Origin: an uncultured Aquimarina sp.
Lineage (GTDB): Bacteria; Bacteroidota; Bacteroidia; Flavobacteriales; Flavobacteriaceae
Direction: 5' to 3'
DNA: 64,000 nucleotides
Assembly (NCBI GenBank): GCA_947501475.1
Contig: CANMWA010000003.1
Coordinates: 124,001 to 188,000 of the forward strand
The translations under genes were made by a program, and so were the position numbers. The notes below the pieces were generated by a model that searched no databases, was not told the DNA's origin, and saw only the letters and a list, made by a program, of their open reading frames with translations. Below are positions 34,172 through 43,477 of the stretch, in pieces (the first letter of the stretch is position 1; each line of letters opens with the position of its first letter).

Positions 34172-35026
34172 TTATTGTATTCTCTTTTCTGATGGAATAA
34201 CCAAAAAAGGGATGTTAGTATGATATGCTATTTGATTAATCACAGGTTTGAATAGTAGGTTTTCAAAAAATGAATGTTTGTTATGTACCATCACTAATAA
34301 ATTGATTTTGTATTGTTTCTGAAAATCTTCAACAGCTTCTAATACATCTACTCCTTCTGCCATATGAAAAATATGAGCATTTCCTTTAAAATATTCATCC
34401 AAAAAATCTTTGACTTCCTTTTGTTGATCACTTAGCGGAACCCCGTAATACGCATTTAAAATATTAAGCCTACACACATGCTTATCACATATTTCTTTTA
34501 TAAAACCCAGAAAAGGGTTTGTTGTACTTAGGTTATAATCTGTTGGAAATAATATATCTTTTGGCTCTTCATATTCAAACCCAGAAGGAACTGCAATAAC
34601 AGGACATTTTACTTTCTTAATGGTATACATGGTATGCGTGCCAATAAAAACTTCTTTAGCGCCTGTAGCCCCTTTGGTGCCCATTATAATAAGATCAATA
34701 CTATATTTTTCTATAGCATCTTTGATTTCACCAACTATAGTATTAAAAGCAGATAGTAATACAAATTCATGTTTTGGATTGTTAAACTCTTTTCTGATTT
34801 TTTCTTCGGTACGTTCTATGTCTCTTTTAGAATTTACCATGGCTACATCTTCCATACCATAAAGCGTTGGGTTTTCGATAAGGTATCCCGCATGATAAGA
34901 GACAGGCGTAAATGTATTGAGTACGTAAAAAGTAGCATTTTCATCCTTAAAAAAATGCATCGCATATCTAATAGCATTATATGCATTATCTGAAAAATCG
35001 GTAGGTAATAAGATCCTTTTCATCAT
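34172..35026 (-). CDS. Universal stress protein (tandem copy 4)
   Basis: 284 residues. ATP-loop GTKGATGAKEVFIGTH, where Thr replaces the usual Ser and His follows. Follows copy 5 by 10 bp with no promoter in between, so second gene of that transcript. Second Usp-like domain present but without the ATP pattern. Confidence 0.92.
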   Translation of the reverse strand: MMKRILLPTDFSDNAYNAIRYAMHFFKDENATFYVLNTFTPVSYHAGYLIENPTLYGMEDVAMVNSKRDIERTEEKIRKEFNNPKHEFVLLSAFNTIVGEIKDAIEKYSIDLIIMGTKGATGAKEVFIGTHTMYTIKKVKCPVIAVPSGFEYEEPKDILFPTDYNLSTTNPFLGFIKEICDKHVCRLNILNAYYGVPLSDQQKEVKDFLDEYFKGNAHIFHMAEGVDVLEAVEDFQKQYKINLLVMVHNKHSFFENLLFKPVINQIAYHTNIPFLVIPSEKRIQ

Positions 35027-35036
35027 TACTATATTT

Positions 35037-35888
35037 TTAGTATCGTTGTAAATTTTGCATTGTTAAAAAAGGGATTTTGATATGTAACCCTATCTTATCT
35101 ATGGTAGATTGATATAATAAATTCTCTAGATATGAATGTCTAGAGTTAATCATCACCAAAAAATCTATCTCATGTTGTTTTATAAATTCATTTATGGCTG
35201 TGGTAAGGTTTTCTGCCTCTACTCTATGAAACTCAAGCTCTGATTGTGACAAAATTGATGTTATAAAAGCCTTATTATCTTCTTGTCTTATCGAAAGTTT
35301 TTCAAAACTTGATACGTATAAGAAATGAGTCTTAGATCTGAAACTTTTGGTTATTGTGCTTAATAATTTTAATTCTCTTCGCATAAAAGGCAATACATAA
35401 TCTGTTGGGAAAAGAATTTTTTTGGGTTGATGGTATTTACATCCTTTTGGGATGGCCAAAACTGGGCATTTTACATACTTTAATACTTGTAGCGTATTAC
35501 TTCCAAAAGTAAGATTTCGATCATCGGTTTTACCACGGGTCCCCATAATAAGGATATCAACATTTTCTTTATCTACCAAATCATTAGCTTGATCTATCAA
35601 TGTTCCAAAAACCGAAAGCGTATTATACGTATGTCTCGGATTAGGCGAAATTTGATATATCTCTTCAAGGATTTTAGCCAATTGCTTATCAGAATTGCGA
35701 TGTACTGTTTCTTTTAATTCATCAAAAATCTCACGAGAAACCAATGTATTATGATCATAAACCTCATCGGCATATGCATGCATTATAAATACATCGCAAC
35801 GTTCATATTTAAAAAACTCAACAGCATAACGAATTGCGTTCATTGCATTCTCTGAAAAATCTGTAGGGATAACTATTTTTCTCATCAT
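35037..35888 (-). CDS. Universal stress protein (tandem copy 5)
   Basis: 283 residues from ATG 35888 (MMRKIVIPTDFSENAMN). The frame extends to 35912, but that upstream start lies across the -7 box (35917-35910), so it cannot be in the message. ATP-loop GTRGKTDDRNLTFGSN, the most divergent of the set. First gene of a three-gene transcript with copies 4 and 3. Divergent from ccoI. Confidence 0.9.
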   Translation of the reverse strand: MMRKIVIPTDFSENAMNAIRYAVEFFKYERCDVFIMHAYADEVYDHNTLVSREIFDELKETVHRNSDKQLAKILEEIYQISPNPRHTYNTLSVFGTLIDQANDLVDKENVDILIMGTRGKTDDRNLTFGSNTLQVLKYVKCPVLAIPKGCKYHQPKKILFPTDYVLPFMRRELKLLSTITKSFRSKTHFLYVSSFEKLSIRQEDNKAFITSILSQSELEFHRVEAENLTTAINEFIKQHEIDFLVMINSRHSYLENLLYQSTIDKIGLHIKIPFLTMQNLQRY

Positions 35889-35909
35889 TGAGTCTTTTGA
35901 TGTTGTATT

Positions 35910-35952
35910 CAAATCTAGATATTGATGAGTTTATAAACTATGATTTTTGTCA
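35910..35952 (-). promoter_or_regulatory. TGAY-N4-RTCA promoter of stress-protein copies 5-4-3
   Basis: Palindrome TGATTTTTGTCA at 35941-35952; minus-strand -7 box TAGATTTG, a full TAnnTTTG match, at 35917-35910, 29.5 nt from the centre. It lies 12 bp from the box for ccoI on the other strand. Confidence 0.75.
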
Positions 35953-35964
35953 GTTACAGAATGA

Positions 35965-36007
35965 TGACATTTATCATAGTATGTCGTACAATACTTTTTC
36001 ACTTTTG
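35965..36007 (+). promoter_or_regulatory. TGAY-N4-RTCA promoter of ccoI
   Basis: Palindrome TGACATTTATCA at 35965-35976; -7 box CACTTTTG at 36000-36007 (one mismatch), 29.5 nt from the centre. Together with 35910-35952 it forms a divergent pair of boxes between the stress proteins and the oxidase copper pump. Confidence 0.65.
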
Positions 36008-36025
36008 TAGCAAAATAATACGTCT

Positions 36026-38422
36026 ATGATAGCGTCAACTTGTTTTCACTGCGGAAACAATTGTGGTAAAACAATGATAAACTTTGACCAAAAAACATTC
36101 TGTTGTAATGGCTGCAAAACTGTATATGATATTTTTTCGACTCATGATTTATCCTGTTATTATGATCTCCAATCTGCTCCTGGAGCCATTCCTGAAGAGA
36201 TTGAAGGGAAATACGATTATCTCGACACTTATGCTATTGCTAAAAAATTAGTAGAATTTGATGATAATACCACACAAATCATTACACTAAACATCCCTCA
36301 TATACACTGTAGTTCATGTATCTGGATTTTAGAAAATCTACATAAGCTTCAACCTGGTATTACATTTTCGCAAGTCAATTTTCCTAAAAAAACTGTTCGT
36401 ATTACTTTTAATAAAGAACAACGCTCACTAAAAGAAGTAGTCATCTTATTAAGTTCGATAGGGTATGAACCCTACATCAGTCTGGATGATTATTCCTCTG
36501 GCAAAAAACATATTGACCGAAGTTTATTATATAAATTAGGGATCGCTGGCTTTGCATTTGGCAACGTGATGTTTTTATCATTCCCAGAATATTTTGAAGT
36601 ATCAGAATATTGGTTAGAAAAGTATAAATATATATTCCGCTGGCTAATGTTTGCCTTTTCATTACCTGTAGTATTTTATGCTGCAAAAGATTATTTTATT
36701 TCTGCATACAAAGGATTGCGATCCAAATTATTAAATATTGATGTCCCTATAGCTTTAGGAATCTCTGTGCTTTTTATTAGGAGTACAACTGAGATTATTT
36801 TTGACTTAGGAACTGGTTTTTTTGACAGTCTTACCGGATTGGTATTCTTTCTTTTATTAGGCAAATTTTTTCAACAAAAAACCTATTCATTTTTGTCTTT
36901 TGAAAGAGATTACAAATCATATTTCCCTATTGCAGTAACTCAAATTATCAAGGAAAAACGAAAAAAAACAAGAGAAGAAAGTATACCGGTATATGATATT
37001 AAACAAGGGGATCGGTTATTAATTAGAAATGAAGAATTAATCCCTGTAGATTCTATTCTTATTGAAGGTAATGCCCAAATAGATTATAGTTTTGTTACTG
37101 GCGAAAGTGAATCTGTTGTCAAAATATCTGGAGATAAGTTGTTTGCTGGAGGAAGACAATTATCAGGAGTTATTGAAATTGAAGCTCTAAAATCAGTAGA
37201 ACAAAGTTATCTTACTCAATTATGGAGCAATGATGTATTTAATAAAGATACATCTGCAACCTTTACCAATTTAACTGATATTATCAGCAAGTATTTTACC
37301 ATTACTATTTTGTGTATTGCGGTATTAGCTACTACTTTTTGGTTACTTACTGATGCATCAAAAGCCCTGAACGTATGTACAGCAGTTTTGATTATAGCCT
37401 GTCCTTGCGCTTTGGCACTGGCCAGGCCTTTTGCCTTAGGAAACGTACTTAGAATCTTTGGGAAAAATAAATTTTATCTAAAAAACACAGATGTAATAGA
37501 ACAATTAGCAATGGCCAATACCATTATTTTTGATAAAACAGGCACCATCACCACGAATCAAAAAAGTAATATCTCGTATCACGGAATGCAGCTCACTAAC
37601 AAAGAAGAATCTTTACTTAAGAACACCCTACGCTCTTCTAATCACCCATTGAGTAGAACATTATATGATATGTTAGCAGAACAAGACATTCTCACTCTCG
37701 ATGAATTTCAGGAACACATCGGGCAAGGTATCGAAGGAAAATCTGCACAAAACACCATCAAGGTCGGTTCTTCAACTTTTGTCAGAAATCATAATGAATC
37801 AGAAACATTAAACACTGTAGTACATATCAGTTCAAATAATGAGTACAAGGGTAAATATGTGTTTTATAACCAATATCGAAAAGGAGTTAAAAAAGTATTT
37901 GATACGCTAGCAAGAACGTATAATTTATCTATCCTATCCGGTGATAATGAAGGTGAAAAAACATATCTCGAACAATTACTCCCTAAAAATACTCCGCTAC
38001 GGTTCAATCAAAAACCGGAGAATAAATTAGAATATATTAAATCGATACAACAAAAGAATCAAAAAGTAGTCATGATTGGTGATGGGTTAAATGATGCAGG
38101 TGCTTTAGCCCAAAGTGATGTGGGCATAGCAGTTTCAGAAAACGTAAATGTATTTTCTCCTGCTTGCGATGCTATTTTAGACGCTTCTCAATTTGAAAAA
38201 ATTTCTATGTATCTAAAAACCTCTAAAAATGCTATAAAAGTTATTAAATCTAGTTTTGTATTATCATTCTTATACAATATTGTAGGCTTGTACTTTGCAG
38301 TCACAGGGCAGCTTTCACCAATTATAGCTGCCATTTTAATGCCTTTAAGTTCTATTTCGATTATAGTATATGTTACAACACTTACAAATATGTATAGTAC
38401 AAAAGTAAAACCTCTAAAATGA
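36026..38422 (+). CDS. ccoI: Copper-transporting P-type ATPase, CcoI/FixI type
   Basis: 798 residues. Order: Cys-rich N-terminus (CFHCGNNC, CCNGCKTVY), heavy-metal domain with HCSSC near residue 94, membrane helices, CPCAL near 459 for metal passage, DKTGTIT with the phosphorylated Asp near 502, and GDGLNDAGALAQSDVG. The N-terminal cluster plus HMA is typical of CcoI, which supplies copper for cbb3 oxidase assembly. In most flavobacteria it is followed by ccoS-ccoNO; here nitrate reductase genes lie between. It overlaps the next gene by 4 bp. Confidence 0.9.
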   Translation: MIASTCFHCGNNCGKTMINFDQKTFCCNGCKTVYDIFSTHDLSCYYDLQSAPGAIPEEIEGKYDYLDTYAIAKKLVEFDDNTTQIITLNIPHIHCSSCIWILENLHKLQPGITFSQVNFPKKTVRITFNKEQRSLKEVVILLSSIGYEPYISLDDYSSGKKHIDRSLLYKLGIAGFAFGNVMFLSFPEYFEVSEYWLEKYKYIFRWLMFAFSLPVVFYAAKDYFISAYKGLRSKLLNIDVPIALGISVLFIRSTTEIIFDLGTGFFDSLTGLVFFLLLGKFFQQKTYSFLSFERDYKSYFPIAVTQIIKEKRKKTREESIPVYDIKQGDRLLIRNEELIPVDSILIEGNAQIDYSFVTGESESVVKISGDKLFAGGRQLSGVIEIEALKSVEQSYLTQLWSNDVFNKDTSATFTNLTDIISKYFTITILCIAVLATTFWLLTDASKALNVCTAVLIIACPCALALARPFALGNVLRIFGKNKFYLKNTDVIEQLAMANTIIFDKTGTITTNQKSNISYHGMQLTNKEESLLKNTLRSSNHPLSRTLYDMLAEQDILTLDEFQEHIGQGIEGKSAQNTIKVGSSTFVRNHNESETLNTVVHISSNNEYKGKYVFYNQYRKGVKKVFDTLARTYNLSILSGDNEGEKTYLEQLLPKNTPLRFNQKPENKLEYIKSIQQKNQKVVMIGDGLNDAGALAQSDVGIAVSENVNVFSPACDAILDASQFEKISMYLKTSKNAIKVIKSSFVLSFLYNIVGLYFAVTGQLSPIIAAILMPLSSISIIVYVTTLTNMYSTKVKPLK

Positions 38423-39030
38423 GTCCCCAAAACCAAAATGATCATAATCCTATAGAACACTTTCAGAAATGGTTTCATGAAGTAGAAATTGCACATCCCG
38501 AAGAGGAAGTTAATGCAATGTTACTCTCTACAATTGGTCTGGATGGATTTCCAAAAAGCAGAATCGTTTTATTAAAACGATTTACCTGGGAAGGGTTTAT
38601 CTTTTTTACCAATTATAATAGCGAGAAAGGAAAAGCTATTGAAAAAAATAATCATGTTTCTGCTTCTTTTAATTGGGCAACATCCAAACGCAACGTTATT
38701 ATTACAGGAAAAGCAGAAAAAATTGCAGAGAACTTATCCGAAGGATATTTTGAGTCTCGCCCTGAAGGAAGCAAGTTAAGTACCTGGGCATCTAAACAAA
38801 GTAACGTTGTTTCCTCTCGAGAAAAATTAGACAAGCAGTTAAAATACTACGAATCAAAATTCAAAAATAAAGTAATCCCCAAACCCGAGTATTGGGGAGG
38901 ATATATTATTAAACCAACTATACTAGAGTTTATTGAACATAATCCACAAATAGGTTTTGGTTATGTAACCAAATACAAAATTCAGTTAGACTATAACTGG
39001 TCTAAAGATGTTTTTTATATGCAAAACTAA
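38419..39030 (+). CDS. Divergent pyridoxamine 5'-phosphate oxidase-like protein
   Basis: 203 residues. The first ~165 residues follow PdxH: NAMLLSTIGLDGFPKSRIVLLK, FFTNYNSEKGKAIEKN, SASFNW, and SKQSNVVSSREKL with the FMN-binding pattern. The C-terminus differs: after PKPEYWGGYIIKPTILEFIEHN it continues IGFGYVTKYKIQ where PdxH enzymes have the substrate-contacting RLHDR motif. A catalytic change is therefore possible, and the gene symbol is withheld. Start ATG overlaps the ccoI stop by 4 bp, so both are translated together. Confidence 0.75.
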   Translation: MSPQNQNDHNPIEHFQKWFHEVEIAHPEEEVNAMLLSTIGLDGFPKSRIVLLKRFTWEGFIFFTNYNSEKGKAIEKNNHVSASFNWATSKRNVIITGKAEKIAENLSEGYFESRPEGSKLSTWASKQSNVVSSREKLDKQLKYYESKFKNKVIPKPEYWGGYIIKPTILEFIEHNPQIGFGYVTKYKIQLDYNWSKDVFYMQN

Positions 39031-39251
39031 CTCTCTTTATCAAGTTTATTTTTTATTTGACAGGTTTCTACATCAAACAATGTATATACAGGGCACCAGC
39101 CCATTAAACCTGTAATAACCAATACCCCAGAAACGGATAATAGAAGAATTCCTAAAGTATTTGACACATAATTATTATAGAATAAATACGCTAATATAAT
39201 CCCAAAAACAATCCGAATTATCGAATCTATTTTTCCCATATTCTTTTTCAT
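39027..39251 (-). CDS. DUF2892 small membrane protein
   Basis: 74 residues, two membrane helices (~12-30 and 36-52), GWCPVYTLFDVETC after the second helix: the usual form of the DUF2892/YgaP-membrane family, whose role is unknown but which often accompanies rhodanese or redox genes. Convergent with pdxH-like gene, overlapping it by 4 bp. The palindrome at 39307 does not fit a -7 box in this direction. Confidence 0.8.
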   Translation of the reverse strand: MKKNMGKIDSIIRIVFGIILAYLFYNNYVSNTLGILLLSVSGVLVITGLMGWCPVYTLFDVETCQIKNKLDKES

Positions 39252-39306
39252 ATCTGATAAGGTTTACGAATGATCACAATTTCATCAATAAATAGAACCT
39301 AAAAGA

Positions 39307-39349
39307 TGATAAAAATCATGTTTTAACAAAATTTATAGAATAATATTTG
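39307..39349 (+). promoter_or_regulatory. TGAY-N4-RTCA promoter of the nitrate reductase cluster
   Basis: Palindrome TGATAAAAATCA at 39307-39318; -7 box AATATTTG at 39342-39349 (one mismatch), 29.5 nt from the centre. In the reverse direction no -7 box occurs at that distance. Confidence 0.65.
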
Positions 39350-39401
39350 TGATAGTAAATAACATAATATCTTATCTTAATATGCACACAACTTATCAGT
39401 T

Positions 39402-40685
39402 ATGAAACTATTTAAATTAATTACTACCTTTTTATTTATACTTTTCTTTTTAAAAACTCAAGCCCAATTAACAATTGATGCAGATCTGAGATCTCGATTT
39501 GAATATCGTCATGGGTTTAACAACTTATTTCCAGATGATGCAGATCCAGCGGCTTTTGTTACCCAACGTTCACGGCTTAATATTGGATATCAGCAAGAAA
39601 GGCTAAAGTTATTTCTTAGTATACAGGATGTAAGCACGTGGGGTGACACTAGACAAATATTAATCAATGATGGTAACGACTCATTCTCATTGTTTCAAGC
39701 CTGGGGACAAATATTTCTCGATGAAAACTGGTCTTTAAAAGCTGGTAGACAAGTAATTTCATATGACGACCAACGTATTTTTGGCGAACTGGATTGGGCT
39801 ATGCAAGGTCGTTTTCATGATGCAGCATTAATTAAATATGAAAAAGATACCTTCAAAGCTGATATCGGAGCTGCTTTCAGTCAAGAAGGACAACCCAACG
39901 AAGGTACTGGCTTTAATATTCAAGGGTTCTTTACTTACAAAGCAATGCAGTATGGATATCTGAAAAAAAACTGGGAAAAAAGTTCAGCTAGCTTTTTGTT
40001 TCTCAATACAGGGTTTCAAAAATTTACCGGAATAACCAATGACGAACCCGACGGGGTTTTCTATAGACAAACTACAGGTTCTTATTTTACTTTTCCTGTT
40101 AAAAAAGTTAACCTCGCAGGTAGTGCTTATTATCAATTCGGAAAAGCAGATGCCGACACAGATTTAAGTGCTTATCAAGTCTCTTTAGAAGCTACCTATA
40201 AACCAGGGAAAATTTTATATGGTGTAGGGGTAGAAATTCTTAGTGGTACAGACCAAGATGGTGATGGCAAAAATAAATCTTTCTTCCCGCTATATGGTAC
40301 CAACCATAAATTTAATGGATATATGGATTATTTTTATGTAGGTAACCATGCAAATAATGTAGGATTAAATGATCTATATGCAAAACTAGTTTTTACAACC
40401 GGAGAGAAGTCTAATCTACTTCTTAAAGGGCATTACTTTATGGCCAACGCAGATCTAACTGCAGATGAAGACAAGTATTTAGGCACCGAAATGGATATCG
40501 TTTTTAAACAACAAATCATAAAAAATGTAAAATTAAATATAGGATATTCACACATGTTTGCTTCAGAGAGTATGAGCCTCATTAAAGGAGGCAGACCTCA
40601 TGATAATACCAATAACTGGGGTTGGGCTCAACTGATTATTAATCCTAATCTTTTTACTACAGATTTTAAAAAGAATATTGAATAA
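39402..40685 (+). CDS. Alginate-export-type outer-membrane beta-barrel protein
   Basis: 427 residues. Signal peptide ending near residue 21 (FLKTQAQ). LTIDADLRSRFEYRHGF, TQRSRLNIGYQ and LKAGRQVISYDDQRIFGELDW match the alginate_exp beta-barrel family; the sequence then alternates short strands to the C-terminus. Heads the nitrate reductase run behind the 39307 promoter. Inferred: outer-membrane pore for nitrate or nitrite entry; family alone does not fix the substrate. Confidence 0.85.
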   Translation: MKLFKLITTFLFILFFLKTQAQLTIDADLRSRFEYRHGFNNLFPDDADPAAFVTQRSRLNIGYQQERLKLFLSIQDVSTWGDTRQILINDGNDSFSLFQAWGQIFLDENWSLKAGRQVISYDDQRIFGELDWAMQGRFHDAALIKYEKDTFKADIGAAFSQEGQPNEGTGFNIQGFFTYKAMQYGYLKKNWEKSSASFLFLNTGFQKFTGITNDEPDGVFYRQTTGSYFTFPVKKVNLAGSAYYQFGKADADTDLSAYQVSLEATYKPGKILYGVGVEILSGTDQDGDGKNKSFFPLYGTNHKFNGYMDYFYVGNHANNVGLNDLYAKLVFTTGEKSNLLLKGHYFMANADLTADEDKYLGTEMDIVFKQQIIKNVKLNIGYSHMFASESMSLIKGGRPHDNTNNWGWAQLIINPNLFTTDFKKNIE

Positions 40686-40721
40686 AAAAACCTATCTTAT
40701 TAAACAGATAATGAGGAGGTT

Positions 40722-40790
40722 ATGTTTGATGATTTCAAAAAGAAGTTTTCAAAGGAAGAAATAGAAAATATCGATTCTAGATACTATTAA
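40722..40790 (+). CDS. Possible 22-residue peptide with strong Shine-Dalgarno
   Basis: A 22-codon frame (MFDDFKKKFSKEEIENIDSRYY) between the porin and napD, with AGGAGG at 40714-40719, very rare in this phylum. Charged and helical. Could be a real small protein, a remnant, or chance. Confidence 0.25.
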   Translation: MFDDFKKKFSKEEIENIDSRYY

Positions 40791-40810
40791 AAGAACCTTA
40801 AACAAACAAT

Positions 40811-41050
40811 ATGCCTATCAAGAGCTATTTGGCCCACCCACATTCGGGCAAGAAAAACGAACTCATTGAAGCACTATCTTCTATAGAACAATGCGAAGTC
40901 GTTGCGGCACAGAATAAAGATGTCATTATTTTAGTTACTGAAACAGAAGATACGAACCAGGAAACCATCCTAAAAGAAAAACTAGATACCATTGGTAGCC
41001 TAAAATTACTGGCTATGGTTTCTGGATTTAATACTCCACAAAATAACTAA
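40811..41050 (+). CDS. napD: NapA maturation chaperone NapD
   Basis: 79 residues, ferredoxin-like fold. IKSYLAHPHSGKKNELIEALSSIEQCEVVAAQ, then VILVTETEDTNQE and a SLKLLAMVSGF strand. NapD binds the Tat signal of NapA in the cytoplasm until the cofactor is loaded. It lies 4 bp before napA. Confidence 0.85.
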   Translation: MPIKSYLAHPHSGKKNELIEALSSIEQCEVVAAQNKDVIILVTETEDTNQETILKEKLDTIGSLKLLAMVSGFNTPQNN

Positions 41051-41054
41051 TCCT

Positions 41055-43382
41055 ATGTATACTTCCATAACCGATAGAAGAAAATTTATAAAAAAGATGG
41101 CTATCCTATCTGCAATGACGGCAGCGGCAACAATGTTTCCCGGAATATTGTTTGCAGATGAGCAAGAGGAAGGAATCCCTAATGGGGCTAATCTTGATTG
41201 GAAAAAAGCACCATGTAGGTTTTGCGGTGTAGGGTGTGGTATTTTGGTAGGTACCGAAAATGGAAAAGCAATAGCTGTAAAAGGAGACCCTAACAGTGCT
41301 GTTAATAAGGGATTGCTTTGTGTAAAAGGATATCATCAAACCATGTGTATTCAATCAAAAGATAGATTAACTCATGCGTTGGTAAAGAAAAACGGGCAAT
41401 ATGTAAAAACACCGCTTAGTGAGGCTTTAGATATTGTCGCTAATAAAATGAAAGAGACTATTCAAAAGCATGGTAAAGATGCTGTAGCAATGTACACCTC
41501 TGGGCAATCAACAATCCCCGAAGGGTATGTGGCTTCTAAATTTATGAAAGGTGCTATTGGTACTAATAATTTAGATTGTAATGCTCGTTTATGTATGGCC
41601 AGTGCCGTAGCTGGTTTCTTAACCTCTTTTGGTGCCGATGAACCTATGGGTTGTTATGAGGATATCGACCATGCAGACTATTTTATTACATGGGGAAATA
41701 ATATGGCAGAAATGCACCCTGTATTATTCTCTAGAATGTTAGAACAAAAAAGCAGAAGAGGCGCTAAGATTATTGATTTTGCTACACGCACAACACGTTC
41801 TAGTACTGCATCTGATAGATCAATATTATTCGAACCTCAAACTGACTTGGCAATTGCTAATGCTATTTGCTATGAAATTATTAATAACGGATGGATAAAC
41901 AAGTCTTTTGTAGAAAAACATTGTAATTTCAGCAAAGGATTGACCAATATGGGATATGGCCTTGAAGATAATTACAAATTTAAGGACAAACCCTCAACAA
42001 TAGATTTTGAAGCGTATAAAAAATTCTTAGAAGACTATACTCCAGAAAAGGTAGCAAAATATTCAAAAGTATCGGTAAAAGATATCAAGTATTTGGCTGC
42101 TATATATGGTGATCCAAATAAAAAAGTCGTCTCTTATTGGTGTATGGGTATGAATCAACATACAAGAGGAACGTGGATGAACAATTTAGTCTATAACATT
42201 CATTTACTTACAGGAAAAATTTCACAACCAGGCAATGGACCATTCTCATTAACAGGTCAACCCTCTGCTTGTGGTACAGCAAGAGAGGTAGGTACGTTTA
42301 CCCACAAGTTACCCAAGGGTGTGGTAACAAATGAAAAACACAGACGTTTGGCAGCCAAAATATGGAAAGTGCCTTACGAGCGTATTCCTGCTAAACCAAC
42401 ATACCATGCCACAGAAATGTTTAGAGCAGTTGATCGTGGAGATATTAAATTTATATGGACACAAGTAACTAATCCATTGGTTTCATTACCTAAAACAGGT
42501 CGTTATCGCCCCGCTATGGAAAAGGACTCTTGTTTTGTTGTAGTTTCTGATGTTTTTCCGACACCAACTTCTGATGTCGCAGACGTAATTTTACCTGCAT
42601 CATGGCATATAGAAAAAAGTGGATTGTACGGGAATTCTGAACGAAGAACGCAACATTGGGATAAAATGGTGGATGGTCCTGGGGAAACAACTCCAGATGC
42701 ATGGATGACCATCGAAGTTGCAAAACGAATGGGATATGGTGATTTATTTCCTTATAGTGAAGAAAATCACGTTGAAGAAATTTATAACGAATATAGACAG
42801 TTTCATGAAGGAGCAAAACATGGGATGGCTCCTTTAGAAGTTCTTAAGAAAGAATCCGGAGTCATATGGCCGTATGTAAATGGAAAATCTACACAATGGC
42901 GTTTCAATGCAAAATATGATCCTGCATGTTCTAATGGTGAAAATTTTCATTTCTACGGTAAACCTGACGGTAAGGCTGTAATCTGGCAACGACCCTACGA
43001 GCCCGCTCCCGAAGTTCCTGATGCAACATATCCTTTTTGGCTCAATACAGGAAGAGTTATCGAGCATTGGCATACCGGTTCTATGACACGTAGAATCCCG
43101 GTATTGCATAAAGCAATGCCAAGCGCCTATGCAGAGTTTCACCCAGAAGATGCAAAAGCATTAGGAATTAGAAATGGAGAGCGTATAAAAGTAACTTCAC
43201 GCAGAGGCTCATGTATATTACCTGCATCAATAAATGAAAGAGGGTTGCCTACCAAAGGACAGGTTTTTGTACCCTTTTTTGATGAAAATATGATGATTAA
43301 TGATGTCACTCTAGATGCTTTTTGCCCAATATCCAAAGAACCTGACTATAAAAAATGTGCTGTTAAAGTCGAAAAAGTATAG
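41055..43382 (+). CDS. napA: Periplasmic nitrate reductase catalytic subunit NapA
   Basis: 775 residues. Tat signal DRRKFIKKM (Arg8-Arg9), then a 4Fe-4S site CRFCGVGCG...C (Cys54, 57, 61, 89), DxNARLCMASAV with the molybdenum-ligating Cys180, HTRGTWMNN and the C-terminal molybdopterin dinucleotide domain (NTGRVIEHWHTGSMTRR). Reduces nitrate to nitrite in the periplasm with a bis-MGD cofactor, which the moe/mob/moa genes at 10-17 kb can make. Electrons come through the cytochromes encoded next. Confidence 0.95.
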   Translation: MYTSITDRRKFIKKMAILSAMTAAATMFPGILFADEQEEGIPNGANLDWKKAPCRFCGVGCGILVGTENGKAIAVKGDPNSAVNKGLLCVKGYHQTMCIQSKDRLTHALVKKNGQYVKTPLSEALDIVANKMKETIQKHGKDAVAMYTSGQSTIPEGYVASKFMKGAIGTNNLDCNARLCMASAVAGFLTSFGADEPMGCYEDIDHADYFITWGNNMAEMHPVLFSRMLEQKSRRGAKIIDFATRTTRSSTASDRSILFEPQTDLAIANAICYEIINNGWINKSFVEKHCNFSKGLTNMGYGLEDNYKFKDKPSTIDFEAYKKFLEDYTPEKVAKYSKVSVKDIKYLAAIYGDPNKKVVSYWCMGMNQHTRGTWMNNLVYNIHLLTGKISQPGNGPFSLTGQPSACGTAREVGTFTHKLPKGVVTNEKHRRLAAKIWKVPYERIPAKPTYHATEMFRAVDRGDIKFIWTQVTNPLVSLPKTGRYRPAMEKDSCFVVVSDVFPTPTSDVADVILPASWHIEKSGLYGNSERRTQHWDKMVDGPGETTPDAWMTIEVAKRMGYGDLFPYSEENHVEEIYNEYRQFHEGAKHGMAPLEVLKKESGVIWPYVNGKSTQWRFNAKYDPACSNGENFHFYGKPDGKAVIWQRPYEPAPEVPDATYPFWLNTGRVIEHWHTGSMTRRIPVLHKAMPSAYAEFHPEDAKALGIRNGERIKVTSRRGSCILPASINERGLPTKGQVFVPFFDENMMINDVTLDAFCPISKEPDYKKCAVKVEKV

Positions 43383-43391
43383 GTTATGAAA

Positions 43392-43404
43392 GCCCATAAT
43401 GGGC
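43392..43404 (+). other. Short perfect hairpin between napA and napB
   Basis: GCCCAT-a-ATGGGC, a six-pair stem, 9 bp after the napA stop. No T-run follows, so a processing or partial attenuation site is more likely than a terminator. Confidence 0.35.
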
Positions 43405-43477
43405 ATTTAATAAAAAAAGGTCAATATCAACCAACATAAATAATTGAAATTTAAAAGGTTGGTAAAAATTTAGTTAG

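Noticed and set aside
39251..39318. TGAY palindrome at 39307 driving the DUF2892 gene on the minus strand
   Set aside because: At the required distance the minus strand reads GAAATTGT, which is not a -7 box; only the nap direction fits.
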